Positions 6,774-15,901 are shown, numbered from the stretch's first letter. The stretch: 64,000 bases of DNA from CAZCEC01 sp964497615 (GCA_964497615.1 CAZCEC010000026.1:14507-78506); one strand, 5' to 3'. The notes: generated from the sequence alone by a model not told the origin. Made by a program: numbers and translations.

Positions 6774-9700
6774 GGGTTCAACCAAATGGGCAGGATGCGC
6801 ACCGGGTTGGCGAAAGCGCCACCGAACACCGTCGCCCAATCGCCCAGCTTGTCATCCACATTGGCAAACAAGTCGTCGGTGTACCAGATGCCGGGGGTGT
6901 TGGTCGTGACCAGCCAAAAAACGCGCTCCACGTCATACGGCCAGCGGCCCACACTGCGCACGATGGGCGTCCCGCCGCCCCAGTTGCTGCCGTAGTCCAC
7001 GCTGAACACTTCCGCGTATGACCCGCCGCGGTCGGTGCTGCGGTAGAACTTGGTTTCAGCCGCGACCGTGCTGCCGGTCTGCGAGCAGATCAGGATGTCG
7101 TCCCGGTCGGCGGTGGCGATGTTGATGATGAACGGGCTGGGCACAAAGGCGCCGCTCCGCCCGAAATCCTGCTTGAGTGAAATTGCGCCGGCCACGCCGC
7201 CCGTGCCCTGGTAGGCCTCGTCCAGGTTGCGCATCACGATCACGGTAGCGGCCGCGTCGGGGTAGGCCAGGTCGAAATCGGAGATGGTCTGGTTGACTCC
7301 CGGATACCACCCCAGCGACCAGCTCGCGCCGCCGTTGGTGGTGTAGCACAGGTGGTTGCGGCTGCCCTTGTTGCCGACCGTGAAGTAAGCCTTGCCGGTG
7401 CCGTCCAGCCCGCCGATCATGCGCGGGATGACGGCATCGGTGACGCCCACGCCGGTATTGCTGTCGATGTAGCGGTGAATCCAGGTCGCGCCCAAGTCAT
7501 CCGAGGTGGATACCCCGAACGCGCCGCGCACGCCGCTTGACCCCGTGGTGTAGGCGCGCCAGGCAACGTACACCTTGCCCTGCTGGGTAATGGTGTAGCA
7601 GCAGTTGCGGAACTGCACCCCAGCCCGCCCGGTGGCCGTCTGCACCGTGGACGGCGCCAGCTTGAGCGTGAAGGTGGGCGGCGACTCGTCCAGGTCGGCA
7701 GTGAGATAGACGCCATTGTGAGTGATGAGCATGGCGCGGTTGTTGGGATCCCACGGGTCCACCTCGCCTGCTACGAAGTCGCCAGACACGCTGGGCGTGA
7801 CGTCCTCGTAATCTGGGGAGGAGTCCAGGAAGTTGCGGGTGCGACCGAACTGAGTGGTTGTCAGCACGTAGACCAGATTGCCGTCCGCTTCACTCCCCGG
7901 CTCTGGCTCGGGCGGCTCAGGCGGTTCCGGCGGCTCAGGGGGCTCGGGGGGTTCCGCGGCCGGCGCGTCGCCCACCGCCGACAACTGCTCGAAGGTTTCG
8001 GCCTCGCACTCCAGTTCCGTGGTGACGATGCCGCCCTCCTCGTCCAGCGCGTAGCTCACTCGCCGCACCAGGAGCCGCAGGTCCAGCGCCACGCCGCGCG
8101 GGGTGGCGGCGGCGGCCATATCAAAATTGATATACAGGGCCGGGGCCACGTCGAAGAAGCGGAAGTTGCCCGCCAGCCGCAGCGGGATGGACGGGTACGC
8201 GTTGTTGAGCTGGCCTGCCAGGAGTCCCGCCAGTTGCAGCGCCGTGGCCTGGTCGGGGATGACCAGGCCGTCAATCTTCTCCGGCTGCCCGTAGCGGCGG
8301 AACACGTGGCCGGGCGAGAGCGCGAAGTAGGCCGCGCCGGTCGAGCCATCCCAGGCGATGCCGCTCAGGTCCACGAGTGACGCCGGGCTGACCGGCTGGC
8401 GCTGGAATTCGGCCGCTTCCAGCAGGTCGGCGGCGGTGAGTGTCAGCACTTCCGGCACCCCGGAGCGGTCGGCCAGGAGTTGGGCGTCGCGCTCGACAAA
8501 CAGCCGCCCGAGGTGGTCCGTCACCAGGCGTGCCAGGATGGCGTTGTAGGCATAGACCGCCAGCTGCTCCCACACTGACGAGGCCGGCGCCACGAACTCA
8601 ACCGCCCGCCAGGTGTTGGCCTCCACGTAACAGTCGGCCATAGCCGCCAGGGTCGAGCGCCAAACCAGCAGGTGCCAGACGGCGGCGGTGAAGTGCAGCG
8701 CCTGATACTGCGTCCAGGCGGCCGGCGTCCCGGTCACATCTTCCAGCCCCTGCGGGAAGGCCGGCAGGCGCTGGATCCAGGCGTGCAGCCCCTGCACCTC
8801 AAACGTCACCGCCGGCAGGCTGGGGTGCCAGACCAGGGTCTCGCCCGCGATCCACCCCAGCGCCAGGATGTTCTCGCGCCCCTCGGCGTACCCCAGGCTG
8901 GCGCGCGCCGCGCCGTAATGGTCCACCGCGAACAGGATCACCAGCGCCCGGTCGCGCACGGCCGCGACCCCCGCCTCGTCATACAGGGTGACGGCCAAGC
9001 TCCAGCCGCCGTCGTCGCGTGCGCCGGACGGCATCTGCTCGACCGTGAACTGGGTGAGGGGCGGGTTTTCGTCGTCGAAGACGAACACCACCCGGTAGCC
9101 GGTGGTCTCCGCCGCGCCGTTGGAGACGGTGCAGCCCACCCGGTACGTGCCCGCCGTGTCATAGGCAATCGCCGGGGTGGCCGTATCCAGGTCGGCCGTG
9201 GTGGACGCGCCCGGCGCGGTCCACAGGTAGGTGAGTGTTGCCCCGCCCGGCTCCCAGCTCTCGGAGGCGTCGAAGCTGGCCGCGACCTCCGCCCCGCGCA
9301 GCCACAGCACCTGGTGGCTGCCCAGCACGGCGACCGGCGCGCGCACTTCGTGCTGGTCGCTGTAGGCCACGTCATAGTCCATATAGTCGTCGGCGCCGTC
9401 CTTGCGCAGGTGCCGCGCCCACAGGCCGAACTCGTCCACCACGGTCAGGTAGTCGTTGTCGGCCACGTCCAGCTCGGACGTCTCGCCGATGAAGAAGGTG
9501 TCGCCGTCAGGCGCGAGGCGCACGCGGGCCTGCCCTTTGTCCCAGGCGCCGGCCGCGGAGCCCACCCACAGCGTCATCCCCGGCAGCACGTCGCCCAGGG
9601 TGCCGGCACCGCCGTCGTAGGCGATCTCCGCCAGCCGGTCCAGATCGCCGGGCGTGCCGTTCACCCGCGCGGTGTAGACCGCAGGCGGGTTGTGGATGGC

Positions 9701-9781
9701 CAGATACAGCCGGCTCCACTGCCCGCCGGCCCGCAATGCGGCCAGCTCGCCGCTCGTGATCGCGCGCGGCTGGGTGTCCAC
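6770..9781 (-). CDS. Very large tail-tip/hub protein with PKD-like domain and C-terminal propeller
   Basis: A 1003-aa protein. The N-terminal part looks like a tail hub; residues ~165-235 form a PKD/Ig-like domain (SFDASESWEPGGATLTYLW, then YDTAGTYRVGCTVSNG). The central ~350 residues carry W-rich hub sequence. A Glu-Pro-Pro repeat linker (six copies of EPP) lies near residue 620. The last ~380 residues show BNR/sialidase-type propeller blades (GVSTSDDLGATW, CYTTNGGASW, FYRSTDRGGSY). It combines baseplate hub and carbohydrate-facing domains in one chain. It follows the distal tail gene with no gap and overlaps the next gene by ATGA. It is almost certainly a virion protein; the substrate is unknown. 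Confidence 0.75.
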   Translation of the reverse strand: MDTQPRAITSGELAALRAGGQWSRLYLAIHNPPAVYTARVNGTPGDLDRLAEIAYDGGAGTLGDVLPGMTLWVGSAAGAWDKGQARVRLAPDGDTFFIGETSELDVADNDYLTVVDEFGLWARHLRKDGADDYMDYDVAYSDQHEVRAPVAVLGSHQVLWLRGAEVAASFDASESWEPGGATLTYLWTAPGASTTADLDTATPAIAYDTAGTYRVGCTVSNGAAETTGYRVVFVFDDENPPLTQFTVEQMPSGARDDGGWSLAVTLYDEAGVAAVRDRALVILFAVDHYGAARASLGYAEGRENILALGWIAGETLVWHPSLPAVTFEVQGLHAWIQRLPAFPQGLEDVTGTPAAWTQYQALHFTAAVWHLLVWRSTLAAMADCYVEANTWRAVEFVAPASSVWEQLAVYAYNAILARLVTDHLGRLFVERDAQLLADRSGVPEVLTLTAADLLEAAEFQRQPVSPASLVDLSGIAWDGSTGAAYFALSPGHVFRRYGQPEKIDGLVIPDQATALQLAGLLAGQLNNAYPSIPLRLAGNFRFFDVAPALYINFDMAAAATPRGVALDLRLLVRRVSYALDEEGGIVTTELECEAETFEQLSAVGDAPAAEPPEPPEPPEPPEPPEPEPGSEADGNLVYVLTTTQFGRTRNFLDSSPDYEDVTPSVSGDFVAGEVDPWDPNNRAMLITHNGVYLTADLDESPPTFTLKLAPSTVQTATGRAGVQFRNCCYTITQQGKVYVAWRAYTTGSSGVRGAFGVSTSDDLGATWIHRYIDSNTGVGVTDAVIPRMIGGLDGTGKAYFTVGNKGSRNHLCYTTNGGASWSLGWYPGVNQTISDFDLAYPDAAATVIVMRNLDEAYQGTGGVAGAISLKQDFGRSGAFVPSPFIINIATADRDDILICSQTGSTVAAETKFYRSTDRGGSYAEVFSVDYGSNWGGGTPIVRSVGRWPYDVERVFWLVTTNTPGIWYTDDLFANVDDKLGDWATVFGGAFANPVRILPIWLNP

Positions 9782-10423
9782 TCAGACCACCAGCTCCAGG
9801 GCCTGGAAGAGCAGGGCGAAGTCCAGCCGACGGCCGGCGTCCTTGATCTCTTCCGCCGGCCAGACCAGCTCGCCCACGAAGGTTCGGTAAACCGCGCTCC
9901 CGCTCGCCCCGCCGGCGTTGACCCGTGTCCGCACCGCCACGAAGTTGCTGGCGAGGATGTTGCTCGCGCCGTCCACGCAGAACAGGCTCAAGCGGTCGCG
10001 GGCCATCTGCGACAGCACCCCCCAGCGCCACTCGGCCGTGGGCCAGCCCGCCCCGCGCAGGGCGCCCGAGGCCAGCAGCAGGGGCTGGCTCCATGGCTGG
10101 AAACTGCTCTTGGGCGCCGGAGTCGGCACGCCTGCCCCGAACCCGGTCTCGCCGGGAATGCCAAAGTCTTCGATGTTCTGCATCTGGTAGCGGCGGTAAG
10201 CCTCGCCCGAGACGGTGTCGTCCCAGTTCGGGTTGACCGACAGGTGGGTATCGTCGGTGATGACGGTCACCACCCGGTAGGCGCCAGCGACCTCGATCAC
10301 GTCGCCCACGGACAGCTCGGTGGTGAAGGCCGTCGTCGTGCCCACGAGCGCGCCGTCGGCCCCGTGCGCCACCGTCCCGGTCGCCGTGTCCCGCAGCCCC
10401 AGTGCATAGTTATAGAGCGCCAT
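9782..10423 (-). CDS. Distal tail-like protein
   Basis: A 213-aa protein beginning MALYNYALGLRDTATGTV. A GTG immediately upstream (10426) is an alternative start. It lies between the tape measure and the tail-tip protein, the usual position of a distal tail (Dit) protein, and has the right size range. Its sequence is beta-rich, with a GDVIEVAGAYRVVTVITDDT segment that looks like a small barrel. No Dit family motif can be asserted by eye. The assignment rests mainly on gene order. Confidence 0.55.
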   Translation of the reverse strand: MALYNYALGLRDTATGTVAHGADGALVGTTTAFTTELSVGDVIEVAGAYRVVTVITDDTHLSVNPNWDDTVSGEAYRRYQMQNIEDFGIPGETGFGAGVPTPAPKSSFQPWSQPLLLASGALRGAGWPTAEWRWGVLSQMARDRLSLFCVDGASNILASNFVAVRTRVNAGGASGSAVYRTFVGELVWPAEEIKDAGRRLDFALLFQALELVV

Positions 10424-10437
10424 CACAGGTACGCCCT

Positions 10438-12564
10438 TTAGGGGCCCCGCCCCGTCCGCGCCCGCCGCACGGCGGTCGTCACGACGCCCACCACTTTGCG
10501 CTCAACCCAGGCGGTCAGTTCCCGCCGGTCGCTTTCCGAGAGCGACCCGTGAAAGGCAAAGCTCAGACTCAATCCCGCTCCGCCCCCGCCGCCGGACAGC
10601 CCGGACAGAATCCGCTCCTGGCTCAGCATCCCGCCCAGGGCGCGCTCGGCGGCGCGGGTGCTCATGGCGTTCAGCACGAACTCGCGGCCGCGCTCCCCCA
10701 TCCGGTAGCGGCCGGCGAACGCGTACCCGCCGGCCGCCATGGGTGTGTCGCCGCCGTCGGGGTTGGGCGGCGGGTTCCAGGGATCGGTGCCGGGCGTCAT
10801 GGTCCCTTCCAGCGCGTCGATGAAGTCGCCGAACAGGTCGTACACGTCCCCCAGCCCTTCGGACAGCTGGGTGAACTGGTCGCGCAGGTGCGCTTTGAGC
10901 CGATTCTTCTCCTTCGTGTACTGGTCTTCCAACTGCTTTTGCTGCTGGGTCAGGTGGGCCTGGAGCTTGCTCTTTTCCTTGCGGTACTGGTCGTCCAGGT
11001 CGCGCAGCCGGGCAGCCTGGTCTTCTTCGCGCCGCTTGGATTCCTTGTCGTACTGCGCCTGCTCGTCGGCCAGCTGCTGCTCGTAGTCGGCCAGGCGCTG
11101 CTCGCGGCTCTCGGCGAAGGCGGCCTCGGCGTCGGCCAGATCCTGGGCAAAGTCGGCCGAGCGGCGCGCCGCTTCGATCTGGTGCTCCTCCTCCCGGCGC
11201 CGGCGCTCTTTCTCGTAGGCGCGCTGCTCCTTGACGAACCCCAGCGCATCGCGCCCGGCCGCCAGGTCCCGCAGGCGGTCGGAATGATCTTCGGCCGCAT
11301 AGCGCTGCTCACGCTGATGGTCTTCTTCGAAGCGCGCCGTGTCGGCCCCGAAGTCGCGGGCGCGCCGCAGGCGCTGGGCGTAGTAATCTTCTTCCAGCCG
11401 CGCTTCGCGCTGCGCGAAGTCGCGCGCGGCCAGGGCGCGGGCCTCCTGGAAATCTTCCAGCCGGCGGGCTTCGCTCTGCTCGAAGTCGGCGATCAGCCGG
11501 GCGCGGTCTTCGTGGTAACCGGCTTCGAGCTGGGTCGCGCGCTCGCGAAAGTCGGCGATCAGGGCCGCGCGCCGGTCGGCGGTCTCGGCCTCCAGCGCAT
11601 TGAGCTGCCCCTGGGTCGTGCCGAATGCCTCGGCTCCGGCCGTGCGGGCCGCAGCGCGCAGCCCGGCCTGCTGGAGGGCATAGCGCGCCGCGGCGCGGGA
11701 ACGGTCGCGGCCGCCCCCCGCATACAGCGCCGCCCATTCCTCCGGCGTGCGGCCGCTGATGGGGCCGGACGATCCGCCGGCGGTCACCGGCGGGATGTTG
11801 AAGTCGAAGGGGATGAACCCGCGATTGGTGACGCTGACGTTCTCCGGTGACGCGGTGCCGGCGGCGGCGCCCACAGCGGCCGCGGCCAGCGGCGCCGCTA
11901 CCAGGAGCCCGGCGCCGCCCGCCGCCCGTCCAGCCGCTCCGCCCGCCCCCAGACTGCCCCCGGCCGCCAGCAGCATCTTGTCGGCGGCCGCGTTCATCAG
12001 CGCCGCGGCTGTGGCCTGGGTGCTGGCCGCCGTCAGCAGTTGGAAGTCGGCGTAGAGCTTGATGCCCTGCGCGGCCAGCGCGCCCAATGTCCCCAGCGCG
12101 ACCAGCCCGCCGCCGATGCCCAGCGCGGCCTTGACCGCTTCCGGGTTGCGCTCCGCGAAGGCCGCCAGGCGCTCAGCCACTGAGGCCGCCTTTTCCAGCA
12201 CCGGCAGAAGCTGGTTGGCCGCCACGCGCCCAATGCGCAGGTTGGCCCCTTCAATGTCCCGCAGCGCCGCCAGCCAGCGGCGGCTGGCGCGCTCGGTCTG
12301 GCCCGTGGTTGTCGCGTAGCGCTGGGCGGCCGCGATCAGGGGCGCGGTGATGGCCGCCCCCAGCAGCCCCACATTGCGGGAGATGCTCGCCAGGCGCTCG
12401 GCGTCCTGGCGCAGCGCCTGCATGCGCCGGCGGGTGCTCTCCGCCTGCTGCTCGAGCTGCTTGAGCCGCCCGCGCAGCTGGTCGGTCGCCGTGTTGGCCC
12501 GGGCGGCCGATTGCGGATCCGCCTCGAAGATCAGGCGGGCGCGGATGATGCGCTCTTCAGCCAT
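10438..12564 (-). CDS. Tail tape measure protein
   Basis: A 708-aa protein. It has an N-terminal coiled coil (QLRGRLKQLEQQAESTRRR), a long hydrophobic Gly/Ala region (~residues 145-235, including GLVALGTLGALAAQGIKLY) and a highly charged helical region (~270-570) with recurrent A-x-D-F/R-x-E-D-x blocks such as RARLIADFEQSEARRLEDF. The C-terminal patch GERGREFVLNAMS is typical of tape-measure proteins. Tape measures set tail length and enter the cell with the DNA. The ATG overlaps the stop of the frameshifted chaperone frame (ATGGCTGA), and the gene order tube-G/GT-tape measure is canonical. Confidence 0.9.
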   Translation of the reverse strand: MAEERIIRARLIFEADPQSAARANTATDQLRGRLKQLEQQAESTRRRMQALRQDAERLASISRNVGLLGAAITAPLIAAAQRYATTTGQTERASRRWLAALRDIEGANLRIGRVAANQLLPVLEKAASVAERLAAFAERNPEAVKAALGIGGGLVALGTLGALAAQGIKLYADFQLLTAASTQATAAALMNAAADKMLLAAGGSLGAGGAAGRAAGGAGLLVAAPLAAAAVGAAAGTASPENVSVTNRGFIPFDFNIPPVTAGGSSGPISGRTPEEWAALYAGGGRDRSRAAARYALQQAGLRAAARTAGAEAFGTTQGQLNALEAETADRRAALIADFRERATQLEAGYHEDRARLIADFEQSEARRLEDFQEARALAARDFAQREARLEEDYYAQRLRRARDFGADTARFEEDHQREQRYAAEDHSDRLRDLAAGRDALGFVKEQRAYEKERRRREEEHQIEAARRSADFAQDLADAEAAFAESREQRLADYEQQLADEQAQYDKESKRREEDQAARLRDLDDQYRKEKSKLQAHLTQQQKQLEDQYTKEKNRLKAHLRDQFTQLSEGLGDVYDLFGDFIDALEGTMTPGTDPWNPPPNPDGGDTPMAAGGYAFAGRYRMGERGREFVLNAMSTRAAERALGGMLSQERILSGLSGGGGGAGLSLSFAFHGSLSESDRRELTAWVERKVVGVVTTAVRRARTGRGP

Positions 12565-13179
12565 TCGCCTCGGCCTCTTCCCTGGCGCGCTCTTTGATTC
12601 GCCTGCTCATAAACTCAATCGCCAATATGTCATTCAGCAGCGCCTCGGGCTGATCCGCCAGGCCGCCAGCCCTGGGCAGGAACTTCCATTCGGTCGCGTC
12701 CATCAGGGACCACAGGCGGTAGGCCTCGTCCGCGTCCCCGTCGAACTTTACGTCGGGGAAGTCCTCCGCGCCTGCGTCCCCCGCTTGCGACCGTTCCCGG
12801 AGACGGGCGTAGAGGCGAGCGCTGGCGCTTTTGGGTCTTCCACCGCAGCCTCCGGCAGCCAGTGCGGGTTGTCGTCGTAGACCGCCCGCTCCCAGGCGCC
12901 GGCCAGCCCGTCGGGGAAGTCCAGGAAGGTCTCAAAGTCGGGCCAGCCGGCCGCAGCGGGAGCGAGTTCGCCATCCGGCGGCCCGACTTCAATTTGCGCC
13001 GACCCGGCCAGCAGGTCGGGGTAGACGATCACGCGCAGGATCAGCCGGTCGGGGTCGTCCTCTGCGGCGCGCCGTCCCGCCTCCTGGAGGCGCGCGCGTC
13101 GCATCCCGGCTAACACCGTGGCCGGCGCGGTCGTGATGCGGATGCGCCGGCCATGGACATCGCCCTCCACCGTGCCCAT
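12557..13179 (-). CDS. Tail assembly chaperone GT, made by -1 frameshift
   Basis: The product is ~207 aa: the first 117 residues of the G-type protein continued in the -1 frame after the slippery heptamer at 12829-12835. The extension starts SASARLYARLRERSQAGDAG and contains YRLWSLMDATEWKFLPRAGG. It ends ...EEAEANG at TGA 12557-12559, inside the start of the tape measure gene. The downstream frame is a good coding frame with no start codon of its own in a suitable place, which is the classic arrangement of lambda-like gpG/gpGT. GT proteins bridge tube subunits and tape measure during tail assembly and are absent from the virion. Confidence 0.8.
12748..13179 (-). CDS. Tail assembly chaperone G (non-frameshifted product)
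   Basis: A 143-aa protein starting MGTVEGDVHGRRIRITTAPA and ending ...GNGRKRGTQARRTSPT at 12748. It lies between tail tube and tape measure, as lambda gpG does. The segment DFETFLDFPDGLAGAWERAV (residues 81-100) is a compact helical core. The C-terminal ~26 residues after the slip site are basic and low-complexity, as expected for sequence read only when frameshifting fails. The ATG lies at 13179, immediately after the tail tube stop. Confidence 0.75.
   Translation of the reverse strand: MGTVEGDVHGRRIRITTAPATVLAGMRRARLQEAGRRAAEDDPDRLILRVIVYPDLLAGSAQIEVGPPDGELAPAAAGWPDFETFLDFPDGLAGAWERAVYDDNPHWLPEAAVEDPKAPALASTPVSGNGRKRGTQARRTSPT
12829..12835 (-). promoter_or_regulatory. Programmed -1 ribosomal frameshift site C CCA AAA
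   Basis: On the minus strand the heptamer CCCAAAA is in the correct phase (gaC CCA AAA gcg): both P-site and A-site tRNAs can re-pair after a one-base backward slip. It fits the X XXY YYZ rule, and the -1 frame is open for another 90 codons with chaperone-like content. Confidence 0.8.
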
Positions 13180-13994
13180 TAGTTGGTCTCGTACAGCGCC
13201 ACGATCAGGGCGTCGGTGGTCGGGATGGCGGGCGTGGTCGTGAAGGTGATGCTGGTGGTCAGCACGGTCAGGTTGGCCGTGGTCAGCACACCGTCAATCC
13301 AGACCGTCACCTTCGCCGTGGCCGCTGCCGGCGCGGCGGCCGGGAAGAGAAAGGTGTCCTCGGCGTTGTCGCCCAGCCAGGCCACGACCTTCGGCTTGTA
13401 CTGAAACACGCCGCGGATCACCTGGCCCTGCGCGGCGCCCTCGACGCCTTCCGCGAAGGCCGTGCCCCACAGGTGTTCGGTCACCAGCGCCGGGGTGACG
13501 GTGTAGGCGCGCTCCTCCGGGTTGTCGTCGAACCCGCCCTCGCGCTTGGCGATCGTGACGCGCGGGAAGATGCGGGCGTCCCACACCCGGTTGCCGCCCT
13601 CGTCCAGCGCCTGGCGGTAGGCCAGCAGCCCCACGGTCGGCTCGAACCCGCTCTGGTCGGTGACGCCGCCCAGCATCAGGTTCGCCTCCCCGACCACGAA
13701 GGCACTCAGCCCCGAGACGGCCGCGTCCAGGTCGTCGTTGATGCGGCCCACGCGCAGTTCGGCCGTCATGCCCTCCAGGGCGGGCAGCACGTCGAACTGC
13801 AGCAGCCGGTCGTCGCCGGTGTGGCTGATGCGGCGGTACTCCGGGTCGTTGATGGTCAGGGTCTTGGCGCCCTCGGCCCGGATGCCCTCGTAGGCGGCGG
13901 TGGACGACGCGGCCGGCAGGCCGTCGGCGTTGAGCGCGAAGATCACCGCGTTGCGGAATCCCACGCCCGAGCGTTTCTTGCTTGGTGCAGACAT
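13179..13994 (-). CDS. Major tail (tube) protein
   Basis: A 271-aa protein starting MSAPSKKRSGVGFRNAVIFA. It is beta-rich with few Cys, preceded by head-tail connector genes and followed by the G/GT chaperones, the canonical place of the tail tube gene. The segment FDVLPALEGMTAELRVGRIN (from residue ~66) and the C-terminal Thr/Ala-rich beta domain (KVTVWIDGVLTTANLTVLTT) look like an N-terminal tube fold plus an added Ig-like surface domain. Tube proteins polymerise round the tape measure. An AGGAG-type Shine-Dalgarno lies just upstream of the ATG. Confidence 0.75.
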   Translation of the reverse strand: MSAPSKKRSGVGFRNAVIFALNADGLPAASSTAAYEGIRAEGAKTLTINDPEYRRISHTGDDRLLQFDVLPALEGMTAELRVGRINDDLDAAVSGLSAFVVGEANLMLGGVTDQSGFEPTVGLLAYRQALDEGGNRVWDARIFPRVTIAKREGGFDDNPEERAYTVTPALVTEHLWGTAFAEGVEGAAQGQVIRGVFQYKPKVVAWLGDNAEDTFLFPAAAPAAATAKVTVWIDGVLTTANLTVLTTSITFTTTPAIPTTDALIVALYETN

Positions 13995-14006
13995 GGCTAC
14001 TCTCCT

Positions 14007-14492
14007 TTACTCGTTGGCGGCGTAGGCGCGCGCGATCTGCACGCTGACCTGCACGCGAACCTCGAACCCGATAAAGGCCTCGCCGTATTCCGGCAGGACC
14101 ACGATCCCGCTGTCGCCCAGCACCCGCGCCCGCTGCACGCCGGCCACGCCCAGGTGCGGATACGCCCGCAGTCGATTCTTGACCGCAACCAGGATCGGCC
14201 GGCAGCGCTTCTCCCGCTCCTCCGGCGTGCCCTGGCCCAGCGGCATGACCGCGCACTGGACGGCGTAGGTGCGCGCCTCCCAGGCCCACTCCGCGCCGTC
14301 CTGCGTCTCGCTGTCGACCGCCTGCCCGGTGAAGGCATACACCGCCGGCAGTTCGGCCGTGTCCAGCTTGGGCGGCGGCGGGTTGTGGCCGTGAAGCGTG
14401 ACGGTGTCCGCCCCGACCGCCGCGGTCTGGCCGTCGAACAGCGCCGCCAGCGCGGCACAGACGCTTTCGGGGTCTCCGATGGCAGCGCTCAT
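14007..14492 (-). CDS. Tail terminator-like protein
   Basis: A 161-aa protein starting MSAAIGDPESVCAALAALFD, placed immediately before the tail tube gene, where tail terminator/completion proteins occur. Its size and mixed alpha/beta pattern (LPAVYAFTGQAVDS, then WEARTYAVQCAVMPLGQG) fit the family, but there is no decisive motif. The ATG overlaps the stop of the connector gene (14489-14492), so the two are translationally coupled. Function is inferred from synteny. Confidence 0.55.
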   Translation of the reverse strand: MSAAIGDPESVCAALAALFDGQTAAVGADTVTLHGHNPPPPKLDTAELPAVYAFTGQAVDSETQDGAEWAWEARTYAVQCAVMPLGQGTPEEREKRCRPILVAVKNRLRAYPHLGVAGVQRARVLGDSGIVVLPEYGEAFIGFEVRVQVSVQIARAYAANE

Positions 14493-15346
14493 CCAGTAGC
14501 AACCCTCACCGGCAGCAATTCGAGCACGTCATCAGGGATGCCGTCCGGCGCGACCTTCTGGGTGCTCCCCAGCACCGTGAGGCGCTCGTAGAAGTTCACG
14601 TCCTTCAGCCGGTAGGTCCAGGTCGCCAGCCGCATCAGCGCCCGGTGCGCGTTGGCCCACGGGCGGAAAACGAAAATCTTTGTCCCTTGCGCCTGCGCGG
14701 CCGCGGTCGTCCCCTGCGCCCCGCGTACCAGCACACCGGCATTCGTGGAGTAATTGACGGACGCGACCAGCGCCATCTCGCCGTCGTCGTCCGGCCCGAA
14801 GCGGATCAGGTTCCCGGCCTGGATGCGCGGCTCGTCACTGTCGGCCGCGATCCCGTCGGCGTCGGTGAAGGTGATGGCGGTCGCGCCTGCCGCGAGGGGA
14901 TCCGCCAGCACGGTCTCGAGCGTGTCCGCCCAGGCCGCGCTGTAGCGGTCGTGGTAGCCCCACAGCCCGTCGAGCGTCACGTTGCGCACATAGTCGCCGG
15001 CCGGGTCCAGCCAGGCCACGCCGGAAGACTTGCGCGGCCGGATGGAGTAGTAGGGCGCGCCGCGCGCGGGCTCCAGCCAGTAGTTGGTGGCCGCCACGGC
15101 CGCCCCGTCGCCGTTGGTCACGCTCACCACCGCCAGCAGGTCGTCGTCGAACAGCAACTCGCGGACGCCTATCCCGTCGAAGGCGCGCGCCTCGCGCAGC
15201 GGGTCGAAGTGGCGGTGGGTCGACTCGTCGATCAGCCGGCTGCCCTTGCTCAGGTGCCGGCCCAGGAGCGCGTCGTCGCTTGTTTGCGATGCGCCCAGCC
15301 CGAGCTCGGCCCGCAGCTGGTACAGGGTGGCATAGGCGATTGTCAT
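14489..15346 (-). CDS. Head-tail connector protein (adaptor, gp6-like)
   Basis: A 285-aa protein starting MTIAYATLYQLRAELGLGAS. The N-terminal helices (DDALLGRHLSKGSRLIDEST) and a C-terminal helical end (ALMRLATWTYRLKDV) resemble head-tail connector/adaptor proteins that bind under the portal. Between them is a beta insertion (VLADPLAAGATAITFTDADG) that makes it longer than typical ~100-200-aa adaptors. Its start overlaps the stop of the gp10-like gene. The call rests on N-terminal resemblance and gene order. Confidence 0.6.
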   Translation of the reverse strand: MTIAYATLYQLRAELGLGASQTSDDALLGRHLSKGSRLIDESTHRHFDPLREARAFDGIGVRELLFDDDLLAVVSVTNGDGAAVAATNYWLEPARGAPYYSIRPRKSSGVAWLDPAGDYVRNVTLDGLWGYHDRYSAAWADTLETVLADPLAAGATAITFTDADGIAADSDEPRIQAGNLIRFGPDDDGEMALVASVNYSTNAGVLVRGAQGTTAAAQAQGTKIFVFRPWANAHRALMRLATWTYRLKDVNFYERLTVLGSTQKVAPDGIPDDVLELLPVRVATG

Positions 15347-15882
15347 GCCTTCTCTCCCGGCTGCTGCTCGATCAGCCGCCCCAGGTGCACGCGGAACCCC
15401 TGCTCGAAGACGAGGCCGGCGTCGTTACCGCGGGCGGCCATCACCTGCTCGAAGTCGTACCAGCGGCCGCGATGGAGCTTGGCCTGGTACATCATCCGCC
15501 CGCGGATCTCGCGCCCCGGGTAGGCCGGGCCCACCACCCACGGCGCGTACGTGACCGCGGTGCCGATCTCGCCCAGCACCGCCGTCCCCTGCACGCGCGT
15601 CTCAGTCGTGAACGACCGGCCCAATGTGCCGGTGCGCCGGTACGGCAGCTTGGGCGTGCCTTTTCGTAAATTTGCAAAGAACCACCGCCGCGCGCGGGGC
15701 GTCATGTTCTTCACTGTCTGACCCTGCGGCGCCGGACCGGCGGGATAGGGCGGAATCTGCTCGTGGAGAAAGAGCAATGTCTCATCCATCGCCAGCGCGC
15801 CGGCCTGGAGCGCCAGTTCGGGCATCCGGTCGATGAGGTCTTCCAGTTCGTCCATCCCGCTCAGCTCAAAAGAGTCAGCCAC
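15343..15882 (-). CDS. Head-tail joining / HK97 gp10-like protein
   Basis: A 179-aa protein from a GTG at 15882 preceded by AAGGACG. The sequence begins VADSFELSGMDELEDLIDRM, then PELALQAGALAMDETLLFLH, the helix typical of HK97 gp10-family head-tail joining proteins. A basic region (TPRARRWFFANLRKG) and beta strands follow. The stop overlaps the next start by ATGA. In most phages of this type the gene sits directly after the capsid module; here the glycosylation cassette separates them. Confidence 0.7.
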   Translation of the reverse strand: MADSFELSGMDELEDLIDRMPELALQAGALAMDETLLFLHEQIPPYPAGPAPQGQTVKNMTPRARRWFFANLRKGTPKLPYRRTGTLGRSFTTETRVQGTAVLGEIGTAVTYAPWVVGPAYPGREIRGRMMYQAKLHRGRWYDFEQVMAARGNDAGLVFEQGFRVHLGRLIEQQPGEKA

Positions 15883-15901
15883 TGGAACGTCCTTGTGGGC
15901 G

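Noticed and set aside
4773..6995. Long plus-strand open frame of about 740 codons over the receptor-binding protein gene
   Set aside because: Opposite to a clear propeller protein and rich in Arg/Gly/His without motifs; a shadow frame.
7905..7960. Short tandem GC repeats considered as a CRISPR-like array
   Set aside because: They encode the Glu-Pro-Pro linker in frame; no spacers or conserved repeat units. No CRISPR array was seen anywhere in the window.
8672..10441. Plus-strand frame of about 590 codons over the tail-tip gene
   Set aside because: Antisense to a gene with PKD-like and propeller domains and supported by operon order.
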